Assembly: GCF_000612585.1 (NCBI RefSeq)
Contig: NZ_JFCA01000031.1
Location: forward strand, 1-64,000
DNA length: 64,000 bases
Reading direction: 5' to 3'
Source: Pseudomonas sp. CHM02
GTDB taxonomy: Bacteria; Pseudomonadota; Gammaproteobacteria; Pseudomonadales; Pseudomonadaceae
Position numbers and translations under genes: made by a program
Part shown: piece by piece, positions 36,630-44,719 of the stretch
Layout: every line of letters starts with the position of its first letter
Numbering within the stretch: position 1 is the stretch's first letter
The notes under the pieces: model-generated
What the model was told of the DNA's origin: nothing
What the model saw: only the letters and a program-made list of their open reading frames with translations
The model's database searches: none

Positions 36630-37037
36630 TTACTGGATGATCAGGTTGTTGAACAACAGGTCTTCCACCACCGGCTTGCCCGTCTCGTCATTCATCACTT
36701 GCTGGGTCTGCTTCAGGGCTTCCTGGCGCAGTTTTTCCTTGCCTTCAACGGTGCTCATGGCCTCGTTGGTCTGCTGGGTGAACAGCGCCACCAGCTGGTT
36801 GCGGATCAATGGATCGTTGGCTTTGACCAATGCGGCGGCTTCGGGCCCGGTCACGCGCAAGGCGATGTCGGCCTTGAACACCTTGAGTTTCGCCGTACCA
36901 TCCAGGCCATAGTTACCCACGAACGGCGGGCTCAGGCTGATATAGCTGACCTTCGGCGCCTCGCCTTCTTTGGCTTCTTCGGCCTGGGCTGCCATTGGCA
37001 ACGTCAGGGCCAGCATCAACAGGATCCACGCTTTCAC
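36630..37037 (-). CDS. FliL-like exported protein
   Basis: This 135-residue protein has a cleavable signal peptide (MKAWILLMLALTLPMAAQA) and a domain similar to the periplasmic part of the flagellar protein FliL (VSYISLSPPFVGNYG, ADIALRV, NDPLIRNQLVALF). True FliL keeps an uncleaved membrane anchor beside the motor. No flagellar gene is nearby, so this is a paralogue that may act in the periplasm on something else. It is a single gene. The FliL resemblance is moderately sure. Confidence 0.75.
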   Translation of the reverse strand: MKAWILLMLALTLPMAAQAEEAKEGEAPKVSYISLSPPFVGNYGLDGTAKLKVFKADIALRVTGPEAAALVKANDPLIRNQLVALFTQQTNEAMSTVEGKEKLRQEALKQTQQVMNDETGKPVVEDLLFNNLIIQ

Positions 37038-37187
37038 AGTTCATTCCTCACATTCGGTTGCCAGGTAGCATAACGCTAGCAAGGCAGAGCACAAGCTTAT
37101 GGCGGCTTATCAGGCCCGGGCATACTCGTTGACCCACGGGCGTAGCCTCCTACACTTATCGGCCACGACGCCAAAAGGAATAGTCCG

Positions 37188-38165
37188 ATGAAAGCTGTGC
37201 TGTGCAAAGCCTTCGGCCCCGCCGAAACCCTGGTGCTGGAAGAGATCGCCAGCCCGGCGATCAAGAAGAACGAAATCCTGCTGGACGTGCATGCCGCCGG
37301 GGTCAATTTCCCGGACACGCTGATCATCGAGGGCAAGTACCAGTTCAAGCCGCCCTTCCCGTTCTCGCCGGGTGGCGAAGCGGCAGGCGTGGTGAGTGAA
37401 GTGGGGGAAAAGGTCAGCCACCTGAAGGCCGGTGACCGGGTCATGGCGCTGACCGGCTGGGGCAGCTTTGCCGAACAGGTTGCGGTGCCGAGCTACAACG
37501 TGCTGCCGATCCCGCCGAGCATGGACTTCAACACCGCCGCCGCGTTCAGCATGACTTACGGCACTTCGATGCACGCGCTGAAACAACGCGCCAACCTGCA
37601 ACCCGGCGAAACCCTGCTGGTGCTCGGCGCCTCCGGTGGCGTTGGCCTGGCCGCCGTGGAAATCGGCAAGGCCATGGGCGCCCGGGTGATCGCCGCCGCC
37701 AGCAGTGCGGACAAACTCGCGGTGGCCAAGGCCGCCGGCGCCGATGAATTGATCAACTACAGCGAAACCAGCCTCAAAGACGAGATCAAGCGCCTCACCG
37801 ATGGCAACGGTGCCGATGTGATCTACGACCCGGTGGGCGGCGACCTGTTTGACCAGGCCATCCGGGCTATCGCCTGGAACGGTCGCTTGCTGGTGGTAGG
37901 GTTTGCCAGCGGGCGCATTCCGGAACTGCCGGTGAACCTGGCACTGCTCAAGGGGGCGGCGGTGGTCGGGGTGTTCTGGGGCTCGTTCGCCCAGCGCCAG
38001 CCACAGGACAATGCGGCGAACTTCCAGCAATTGTTCACGTGGTACGGTGAAGGCAAGCTCAAGCCGCTGGTGTCGCAGGTGTATCCACTGGAACAAGCCG
38101 CCCAGGCGATCAATGACCTGGGGCAGCGTAAGGCGGTTGGTAAAGTGGTTGTCCAAACCCGATAA
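37188..38165 (+). CDS. NADPH:quinone oxidoreductase, zinc-free MDR family
   Basis: This 325-residue medium-chain reductase has the GroES-like N-terminal domain (with AAGVNFPDTLIIEGKYQ) and a Rossmann domain with LVLGASGGVGLAAVEIGKA (about 144-162). Cysteine ligands for the structural and catalytic zinc are absent, as in quinone reductase/zeta-crystallin. It would reduce quinones or activated alkenes with NADPH. It is transcribed alone between a FliL-like gene and glpT. The exact substrate is not clear. Confidence 0.85.
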   Translation: MKAVLCKAFGPAETLVLEEIASPAIKKNEILLDVHAAGVNFPDTLIIEGKYQFKPPFPFSPGGEAAGVVSEVGEKVSHLKAGDRVMALTGWGSFAEQVAVPSYNVLPIPPSMDFNTAAAFSMTYGTSMHALKQRANLQPGETLLVLGASGGVGLAAVEIGKAMGARVIAAASSADKLAVAKAAGADELINYSETSLKDEIKRLTDGNGADVIYDPVGGDLFDQAIRAIAWNGRLLVVGFASGRIPELPVNLALLKGAAVVGVFWGSFAQRQPQDNAANFQQLFTWYGEGKLKPLVSQVYPLEQAAQAINDLGQRKAVGKVVVQTR

Positions 38166-38185
38166 CACACCTGAAATGCAATCCA

Positions 38186-38272
38186 TGTGGGAGCTGGCTT
38201 GCCTGCGATAGCGGTGGGTCAGCTGCTACAGATGAACCTGAAGGACCGCCATCGCCGGCAAGCCGGCTCCAG
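38186..38272. repeat. REP doublet upstream of glpT
   Basis: TGTGGGAGCTGGCTTGCCTG (38186 onward) and CGCCGGCAAGCCGGCTCCAG (ending 38272) are imperfect inverses; the two arms carry different variants (TGCC and CGCC cores), so this is a mixed pair. Confidence 0.78.
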
Positions 38273-38305
38273 GTTTATTTACGACTATCACTTATCTATT
38301 CGCGA

Positions 38306-38325
38306 CATGTTCATAAGAGAACATG
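38306..38325. promoter_or_regulatory. Perfect inverted repeat upstream of glpT
   Basis: CATGTTC (38306-38312) and GAACATG (38319-38325) flank six bases, about 110-130 bases before the glpT start. It could be the operator for the glycerol-3-phosphate repressor GlpR or another dimeric regulator; I cannot confirm a consensus match. Confidence 0.4.
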
Positions 38326-38432
38326 CAATTGCTCTCATTTCCTGTGTTTGCAGATAAGAGGCGATGCTATTTTCGGTAACGAAACTGTAACATTCGCATC
38401 CGCAGTCAAAACAAGAAATTTGGAGCTCTTGA

Positions 38433-39770
38433 ATGTTTGCTTTCTTTCGTCCTGCCGCACACCAGGCGCCCCTGCCTGAAGAAAAAATAGACAGCACCTA
38501 CCGACGGCTGCGCTGGCAGATCTTCGCCGGTATTTTCTTCGGTTACGCCGGGTACTACCTGCTGCGCAAAAACTTCTCCCTGGCCATGCCCTACTTGATC
38601 GACGAGGGTTACACCCGCGGCGAACTGGGCCTGGCGATGTCGGCCATCGCGATTGCCTACGGCTTGTCCAAGTTCCTCATGGGCCTGGTGTCCGACCGCT
38701 CCAACCCCCGCTACTTCCTGCCCTTCGGCCTGCTGGTTTCAGCCGGTGTGATGTTCATTTTCGGTTTCGCACCTTGGGCCACGTCCAGCGTGACCATGAT
38801 GTTCATTTTGCTCTTCATCAACGGCTGGGCCCAGGGCATGGGCTGGCCCCCGAGTGGGCGCACCATGGTGCACTGGTGGTCGCAGAAGGAACGCGGCGGC
38901 GTGGTGTCGGTGTGGAACGTGGCACACAACGTCGGCGGCGGCCTGATCGGCCCGCTGTTCCTGCTCGGCATGGCCTGGTTCAACGACTGGCATGCCGCGT
39001 TCTACGTACCGGCCACCGTGGCCTTGCTGGTGGCGGCGTTTGCCTTCATCACCATGCGCGACACCCCGCAATCGGTGGGCCTGCCCCCGATCGAGCAGTA
39101 CAAGAACGACTACCCGGAAGGCTACGACGCCAGCCACGAAGACGAATTCAGCGCCAAGGAAATCTTCGTCAAGTACGTGCTGCGCAACAAAATGCTGTGG
39201 TACATAGCATTCGCCAACGTCTTCGTCTACCTGCTGCGCTACGGCGTACTCGACTGGGCGCCGACCTACCTGAAAGAAGCCAAGCACTTCACGGTGGATA
39301 AATCGTCGTGGGCGTACTTCTTCTACGAGTGGGCCGGTATTCCGGGCACGCTGCTGTGCGGCTGGATGTCGGACAAAATCTTCCGCGGCAACCGTGGCCT
39401 GACCGGCATCGTGTTCATGGCCCTGGTGACCGTGGCGACCCTGGTGTACTGGCTCAACCCGCCGGGCAACCCGATGATCGACATGATTGCGCTGTTCTCC
39501 ATCGGCTTCCTGATCTACGGCCCGGTGATGCTGATCGGCCTGCAGGCGCTGGAGCTGGCACCGAAGAAAGCCGCGGGCACCGCTGCAGGTTTCACCGGTC
39601 TGTTCGGTTATCTGGGGGGGTCGGTGGCGGCCAGTGCGGCCATGGGCTACACCGTGGACCATTTCGGCTGGGACGGCGGTTTCGTACTGCTGATCGGCGC
39701 GTGCCTGCTGGCGATCGCCTTCCTGATCCCGACACTGTGGCACACCAACAGCGTCAGCTCGGCGCGTTAA
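38433..39770 (+). CDS. glpT: Glycerol-3-phosphate transporter
   Basis: This 445-residue major-facilitator protein imports sn-glycerol 3-phosphate in exchange for phosphate and is also the fosfomycin entry route. Twelve membrane spans are visible. The sequence RRLRWQIFAGIFFGYAGYYL and the organophosphate-antiporter region FMGLVSDRSNPRYFLP match GlpT. The C-terminus ends SVSSAR. It is transcribed alone. Its TAA stop and the TAA of the convergent ChaC-type gene share TTAA, so there is no intergenic gap. Confidence 0.93.
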   Translation: MFAFFRPAAHQAPLPEEKIDSTYRRLRWQIFAGIFFGYAGYYLLRKNFSLAMPYLIDEGYTRGELGLAMSAIAIAYGLSKFLMGLVSDRSNPRYFLPFGLLVSAGVMFIFGFAPWATSSVTMMFILLFINGWAQGMGWPPSGRTMVHWWSQKERGGVVSVWNVAHNVGGGLIGPLFLLGMAWFNDWHAAFYVPATVALLVAAFAFITMRDTPQSVGLPPIEQYKNDYPEGYDASHEDEFSAKEIFVKYVLRNKMLWYIAFANVFVYLLRYGVLDWAPTYLKEAKHFTVDKSSWAYFFYEWAGIPGTLLCGWMSDKIFRGNRGLTGIVFMALVTVATLVYWLNPPGNPMIDMIALFSIGFLIYGPVMLIGLQALELAPKKAAGTAAGFTGLFGYLGGSVAASAAMGYTVDHFGWDGGFVLLIGACLLAIAFLIPTLWHTNSVSSAR

Positions 39771-40420
39771 CCGCCTGGGCAATCCTTTGCACAACGCTTG
39801 AGCCGCGCCTCCAGATTCTTATCTGGCATGGCGTGGCTACGCAGGGCGTTGACGGTCTGCTCGACATAATCGCGAGTGGTGCCGTAACGCCCACAAGCGC
39901 TTTGCAACACATGGTTCAGCACGATGTCCGGCAAGTTGCCGGCGTAACTGGGCAAGTGCCGCTCCAAGACAAACCCCAATGCCTGCACGGTACTGCCATC
40001 TTCCAGACGGCAGCTGAGCCAGTGCGGCCGGTAGGACGGGTAAGGCATCTCGCGCTGCCACAGGGCATACAGCGAGGCCTCCAGCTGATCTTCCGGCAAG
40101 CGGTAGGCAAACCCGCTGCAAGAGCCGCCACGATCCAGGCCAAACACCAGCCCCGGCAGCTCCGGCGTACCCCGGTGCTCGTGCGACCACAGGTACAGGC
40201 CCCGGTGATAACCGTGGACCCGTGCCCGCACCCGCTCGGTCGAAGAGCATTCAGGGCGCCAGATCAGCGAACCATAAGCGAATAACCAGACCGGCCCACC
40301 CTTATGCCGCGCCATCGTGGCCTGCATCGAGCTCATCAACTGTTCGTGAGTGAGTTGCGGCCCAAGATCGAGCCGCGGAGGGTAAGCCAATTGCAAAAGA
40401 TCAGATTCAATGACGGTCAT
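39767..40420 (-). CDS. ChaC-family gamma-glutamylcyclotransferase
   Basis: This 217-residue protein has the ChaC fold with the substrate loop FAYGSLIWRPE and a later SCSGFAYRLPE segment, features of enzymes that release 5-oxoproline from glutathione. It lies downstream of the TonB receptor gene on the same strand with a 26-base gap and is convergent with glpT, sharing TTAA at the two stops. The preceding receptor may be cotranscribed with it. If the enzyme degrades glutathione, it would free cysteine, which fits a possible sulfur link with the receptor. Confidence 0.85.
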   Translation of the reverse strand: MTVIESDLLQLAYPPRLDLGPQLTHEQLMSSMQATMARHKGGPVWLFAYGSLIWRPECSSTERVRARVHGYHRGLYLWSHEHRGTPELPGLVFGLDRGGSCSGFAYRLPEDQLEASLYALWQREMPYPSYRPHWLSCRLEDGSTVQALGFVLERHLPSYAGNLPDIVLNHVLQSACGRYGTTRDYVEQTVNALRSHAMPDKNLEARLKRCAKDCPGG

Positions 40421-40446
40421 GGCAAATCGCTTAGGTCTCCTGTGCT

Positions 40447-42834
40447 TTACCAGTTGTAGGCAACTTTACCGTAATAGAACGCGCCGCTGTAACCGTACGG
40501 CGAAAAAGTGCTATAGGCCAAATTGCCACCACTGCTGGCGAACGCATTGACCTTTTCCGGGTATTTATCGGTGACGTTGTCGCCGCCCAAGGTGAAGGTC
40601 CAGTTCTTCAGCTTGTAGTCTGCCGACAGATCCAGCACCCACGCAGCCTTGAAGGTCTGGTCATTGACCTTGTCGGCCTGGTAGCTGGTGAACTCACCAT
40701 AGCGCACCAGATTGCTGTGCAGCGCCCAGTTGCCAAACGTGAAGTCGTTACCCAGGCTCAGCTTGTGCTCGGGCGTGGTATCGCCCAGCAAACCGCTTTT
40801 CTCGCGACGGTCCACCCGCAACAGGTTCACACCCAGGCTGTCGAGGATCGCCGGGTTGGCCTTCACGTCGGTGACTTTGGTGTGGTTGTAGTTGTAGCCC
40901 ACGGTGCTGTTCCAACGAATACCGTTATCGAACTGATAGCGATAGTTGGCCACCAGGTCGACACCGTCGGTACTGGTGTCGGTGGCGTTGGTGAAGTAAC
41001 GGGCGCTGGTGTAGTTGATATTGCCCACGCCATTGGCTTGCAGGTAGGCAATCGCCGCCGGGTTGAGGTTCAGGTTTGACGACAGGCTGATGCGGTCGCG
41101 GATGTCGATACGGTACACATCGAGTGTCACGGTCAGGTCATCGGCGGGCTCCAGCACTAGGCCGAGGCTGTAGTTGCGCGATTTTTCAGCCTTGAGGTCT
41201 TCGGCCCCGAGCAAGCGCGCCACCTGGCTGTTGGCCGGGAAGGTGCCCGCTTCCTGGATGGTACTGCCGATCAGCTGCGACGAGGTGTAGGCGAAGTTCT
41301 GCTGGGCCAGGGACGGCGCGCGGAAACCATTGGAAATACTGCCGCGCAACGCCACTTGCGGGGTGAAGTCGTAGCGGGCCGACAGCGAGCCACTGACGTT
41401 GGAACCGAAGTCACTGTAGTCCTCATGGCGCACGGCGGCCGAAGCGCTGAGTTTTTCGGTGAAGTTGGTTTCCAGGTCCAGGTACTGCGCCCAGTTATGC
41501 CGTGTGCTGGTGCCGGCGTCGGCATCGCGGAAGCCGCCCAGGCCGGAGCTGCCGGTCTGGTAGTAAGACGCCGGCTCACCTGCCTCGATCTCATACCCCT
41601 GGTGCAGGTATTCGCCACCAAAGGCCACGGACACCGGATAGGGCAGGAAGCCCACGTCGAATTCACGGGACAGGTCCAGGCTGACTTGCTTCTGGTCGTT
41701 GCTCAGAGTGCCGTTGTTGAACTTGCGCGGCGTGGCCAGGCCCAGTGAGGTGTTGATGGTTTCAGTGCCCAGCTCGTACTGGTTCTTGCCGTAGTTGGCC
41801 GACAGGTCGTAATGCCAGTCATAAGCCAGTAAGCCGCGCAGGCCCACTACCAGCGAGGTGTCTTCCAGGTTGCCCTTGATCAGCGGCAGGTAGCCATTGG
41901 GGTTGAGCGCCGGGATGTTGTTGGAGGCGTTGCTCGCCCGGTAGAACGCCGCCGTCTCGCCGCGGCGCTTGCTATAGCCACCGAAGGTGTAGAACTCGGC
42001 CGCATCGTTGAAGGAATACTCCGAGTTGAACTGGAATTTTCCTTCATTGGTGGCCGGTTCGCCCTGGCGGAACACACGCTGGCCGTAGGTGGTGGAGCCA
42101 ATACTGGCCGGGCGGTAATCATTGCCGGCACGGTTGGTGTAATCGTTATCGGCGCCTTCGGCCGACAGGTTGATGAAGCCGTTATCGCCCAACGCCAGGC
42201 CGGTATTGCCGCTGACATTACGCTGGATTCCGTCGCCCTTCTTGTATTCGCCGAACTTGGTGGAGATCGAGCCGCCATGGTCGGCGTGCTTGAGGATGAC
42301 GTTGATCACCCCGGCAATCGCATCAGAGCCATAGCGGGCGGACGCGCCGTCACGCAGTACTTCGATATGGTCCACCGCCGACAGCGGGATCGCGTTCAAA
42401 TCCGCCGGGGCCGACCCACGGCCCACCGCGCCGCCAAGGTTGACGAAAGCACTGGTGTGGCGACGCTTGCCATTGACGAGCACCAGCACCTGATCCGGCG
42501 ACAGACCGCGCAACTGCGCAGGGCGCACCAGTTCAGCGCCGTCCACCAGGCTTGGACGCGGGAAGTTGATCGACGGAATCAGCCGCGCCAACACCGCGCC
42601 CAGTTCATCGGAGCCGGAACTGCGCAAGGAGTCGCCGGAAATCACATCGATCGGAGACAGCGACGCACTGGCGGTACGCTCTTGGGCGCGGGTGCCGGTG
42701 ACGATCACGGTGTCGAGTTTAGGTGCATCGGTGGCGGACGTTTCGGCCGCGAAGACTGGATTGAATCCCACGGAGGTCAGCAAATTGGCCGACAAAATCG
42801 CCGTGTACAGCGCGTGTTTCTTGTAGCTCCCCAT
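40447..42834 (-). CDS. TonB-dependent outer-membrane receptor
   Basis: This 795-residue receptor has a signal peptide (cleavage near VFA-AE) and a TonB-box-like DTVIVTG close to the mature N-terminus. A plug domain follows (about 50-165, with VLVLVNGKRR and IEVLRDGASARYGSDAIAGV), then a 22-strand barrel ending YYGKVAYNW. I chose the ATG at 42834, preceded by AAGGGGAG, over a start 48 bases earlier. It lacks a signalling extension. The ligand is unknown; the shared TTTAAAGAATAA motif upstream suggests organosulfur rather than a siderophore, but that is a guess. Confidence 0.85.
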   Translation of the reverse strand: MGSYKKHALYTAILSANLLTSVGFNPVFAAETSATDAPKLDTVIVTGTRAQERTASASLSPIDVISGDSLRSSGSDELGAVLARLIPSINFPRPSLVDGAELVRPAQLRGLSPDQVLVLVNGKRRHTSAFVNLGGAVGRGSAPADLNAIPLSAVDHIEVLRDGASARYGSDAIAGVINVILKHADHGGSISTKFGEYKKGDGIQRNVSGNTGLALGDNGFINLSAEGADNDYTNRAGNDYRPASIGSTTYGQRVFRQGEPATNEGKFQFNSEYSFNDAAEFYTFGGYSKRRGETAAFYRASNASNNIPALNPNGYLPLIKGNLEDTSLVVGLRGLLAYDWHYDLSANYGKNQYELGTETINTSLGLATPRKFNNGTLSNDQKQVSLDLSREFDVGFLPYPVSVAFGGEYLHQGYEIEAGEPASYYQTGSSGLGGFRDADAGTSTRHNWAQYLDLETNFTEKLSASAAVRHEDYSDFGSNVSGSLSARYDFTPQVALRGSISNGFRAPSLAQQNFAYTSSQLIGSTIQEAGTFPANSQVARLLGAEDLKAEKSRNYSLGLVLEPADDLTVTLDVYRIDIRDRISLSSNLNLNPAAIAYLQANGVGNINYTSARYFTNATDTSTDGVDLVANYRYQFDNGIRWNSTVGYNYNHTKVTDVKANPAILDSLGVNLLRVDRREKSGLLGDTTPEHKLSLGNDFTFGNWALHSNLVRYGEFTSYQADKVNDQTFKAAWVLDLSADYKLKNWTFTLGGDNVTDKYPEKVNAFASSGGNLAYSTFSPYGYSGAFYYGKVAYNW

Positions 42835-42991
42835 ACCGCTCCCCTTGGATTCCAAACCCAGAACCTCGTGCTCTGGGCTCATACGATCGATCCGGCTGGC
42901 GGGCGGTGGCGGTCAGTTGTTGGTTGTTGTGAATGAGTCGGTAGTCCGTTGAGATATAGCTTAATGATATTTATGTAACAAATTAAATACC

Positions 42992-43004
42992 TTTAAAGAA
43001 TAAG
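42992..43004. promoter_or_regulatory. TTTAAAGAATAAG motif upstream of the TonB receptor
   Basis: TTTAAAGAATAA occurs here and, on the other strand, upstream of ssuE at 4799-4812; a two-base longer form is upstream of lsfA at 5673-5688. It lies 158-170 bases before the receptor start in an AT-rich segment. This suggests common regulation but could be chance in AT-rich DNA. Confidence 0.35.
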
Positions 43005-43161
43005 CAAAAGCATAAGCAACCCGCCCACTCGTCAGGATTGGGCGCGCCAATCCCGCTACTTTCAGCCCCGGTTCAGCCTGGGAGCGCGCCAAGCCGTCAA
43101 AATGACGCCTACCTCACGACCCACCTAGCCGCCCACCAAACCGACTATCGAGGTCGCACCC

Positions 43162-43644
43162 ATGAAGAAATTCCGACTGCCTGGCCTGCTGTTCCTGGCC
43201 CAGGCCACCACCGCCCTGGCGGGCGAAGCGCCAGCGACTGAAGACGACAAAGGCTTCTGGTACGCGCAGACCAGCGTCTACACCCGGCACTTCGCGCCGG
43301 ACCCGGAGCACAACAACAACCAGGACCTGATCGGCCTGGAGCGCAATGAAGCCTCAGGTTTTGTGTATGGCGGGGCAACGTTTCGCAACTCGTTCCGCCA
43401 GCGTTCGTACTACGCCTACGCGGGCAAACGCTATGACATGGCGGACTATCCGGTGTATTTGAAGCTGACAGGCGGAGCGATCCAGGGCTATCGCGGCAAG
43501 TACCGCGACAAAATCCCGTTGAACCGTTATGGCGTGGCGCCGGTGATCATTCCGTCGGTGGGCACGCATTACGGGCCGGTGGCGGCGGAGTTGGTGTTGC
43601 TGGGGTTCAATGCGGCAATGGTGACGACCGGCGTACGGTTCTAG
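43162..43644 (+). CDS. Small outer-membrane beta-barrel-like protein
   Basis: This 160-residue protein has a signal peptide (MKKFRLPGLLFLAQATTALA, cleavage near ALA-GE). The mature start has GFWYAQTSVYTRHFAPDPEH, then NNNQDLIGLE, and the C-terminus is VTTGVRF with alternating hydrophobic residues. The pattern recalls small eight-strand outer-membrane barrels such as PagP-like proteins, but I see no convincing PagP active-site set. I recall homologues in pseudomonads labelled as glycerol-3-phosphate transporter, which this sequence does not support. It stands alone and the function is unknown. Confidence 0.6.
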   Translation: MKKFRLPGLLFLAQATTALAGEAPATEDDKGFWYAQTSVYTRHFAPDPEHNNNQDLIGLERNEASGFVYGGATFRNSFRQRSYYAYAGKRYDMADYPVYLKLTGGAIQGYRGKYRDKIPLNRYGVAPVIIPSVGTHYGPVAAELVLLGFNAAMVTTGVRF

Positions 43645-43653
43645 AACTGTCCC

Positions 43654-43737
43654 TGTAGGAGCCGGCTTGCCGGCAATGAGGCCAGTGGGAATTGCGCAAC
43701 TCGTCAGGACGCAATCGCCGGCAAGCCGGCGCCTACA
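43654..43737. repeat. REP doublet
   Basis: TGTAGGAGCCGGCTTGCCGG (43654 onward) and CGCCGGCAAGCCGGCGCCTA (ending near 43737) are inverted arms around about 35 bases, between convergent genes. Confidence 0.85.
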
Positions 43738-43750
43738 GAGGGGCTCGGCG

Positions 43751-44719
43751 TCAGGGACGCGGAGCGTAGGCAAACACGTCGGCGCGCATCTGATGTGCAT
43801 CCATGCCGGCGTCGACCAGTGCGTCCAGAGTGCCATAGATCATCGCCGGTGAGCCGCTGGCGTAGACGTGCACCGACTTGAGGTCGCTGATGTCTTCGCA
43901 CACTGCTTCATGCAGCAACCCGCAGCGCCCTTCCCAGCCGCACAGGTCGCTGACGACCTTGTGCAGGAACAGGTTGGGCAGTTGCAGCCACTGGTCCCAG
44001 TGTTCGATCTCGTAGAAGTCTTCCGGGCGACGCACGCCCCAGTACAGGTGCACCGGGTGCTTGAAGCCGGAGGCGCGGCAATGTTCGATCAGGCTGTGCA
44101 TCTGCGCCATGCCGGTGCCGGCGGCGATCAGCACCAGCGGCCCATTCGGCAGCTCGGCCAGGTGGGTGTCGCCGAACGGGAGTTCGACACGCGCCATCTG
44201 GTTGCGCTGCAGTTGCTCCAGCAGGCTGCGCGCACTGTCTTCACGGACCAGCACATGCAGCTCCAGCTCGCGTCCGGCGTGGGGCGCCGACGCCAGGGAG
44301 AATGCCGACTTTTCGCCGCTCTCCCGCTCGATCATCAGGTATTGCCCGGCGTGGTAACGCACCGCCTTGCCGGCTGGCGCACGCAGGCGGACCCGCCACA
44401 CATCGCCCCCGACCTCTACGCATTCACTCAATTGGCACGACAACTTGCGCAACGGCAACTCTCCCGGCGCCAGCACGCCATCCCACAACACAACGCAATC
44501 TTCCAGCGGCTCGGCGATGCAGGTGTAGAACTCACCATGGTCACGCACCTCGCCGGCTTGCTGCACCCGGCCCTCCACCAGCAGCGCCGCACACACATGG
44601 CATACGCCATTACGACAGGCCTGGGGGCATTCGTAGCCCAGGCGGCGTGCGCCTTCGAGGATTCGCTCGCCGGGGACCAGCTCCAGCACGGCGCCGGAAG
44701 GTTGCAGGGTTACACGCAT
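43751..44719 (-). CDS. 2Fe-2S/FAD NAD(P)H reductase coupled to UbiD
   Basis: This 322-residue protein has an N-terminal plant-type [2Fe-2S] domain with cysteines in ECPQACRNGVCHVC, followed by a ferredoxin-NADP reductase-like FAD domain (RLRAPAGKAVRYHAGQYLMI) and an NAD domain (LVLIAAGTGMAQMHSLI). It resembles the reductases paired with CDP-dehydroxyhexose dehydratases and flavin reductases (Fre). The ATG at 44719 overlaps the ubiD stop by one base (TGATG), so it is translationally coupled. It may keep the prenylated flavin of UbiD reduced or supply electrons to another enzyme; that is inference. Confidence 0.8.
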   Translation of the reverse strand: MRVTLQPSGAVLELVPGERILEGARRLGYECPQACRNGVCHVCAALLVEGRVQQAGEVRDHGEFYTCIAEPLEDCVVLWDGVLAPGELPLRKLSCQLSECVEVGGDVWRVRLRAPAGKAVRYHAGQYLMIERESGEKSAFSLASAPHAGRELELHVLVREDSARSLLEQLQRNQMARVELPFGDTHLAELPNGPLVLIAAGTGMAQMHSLIEHCRASGFKHPVHLYWGVRRPEDFYEIEHWDQWLQLPNLFLHKVVSDLCGWEGRCGLLHEAVCEDISDLKSVHVYASGSPAMIYGTLDALVDAGMDAHQMRADVFAYAPRP

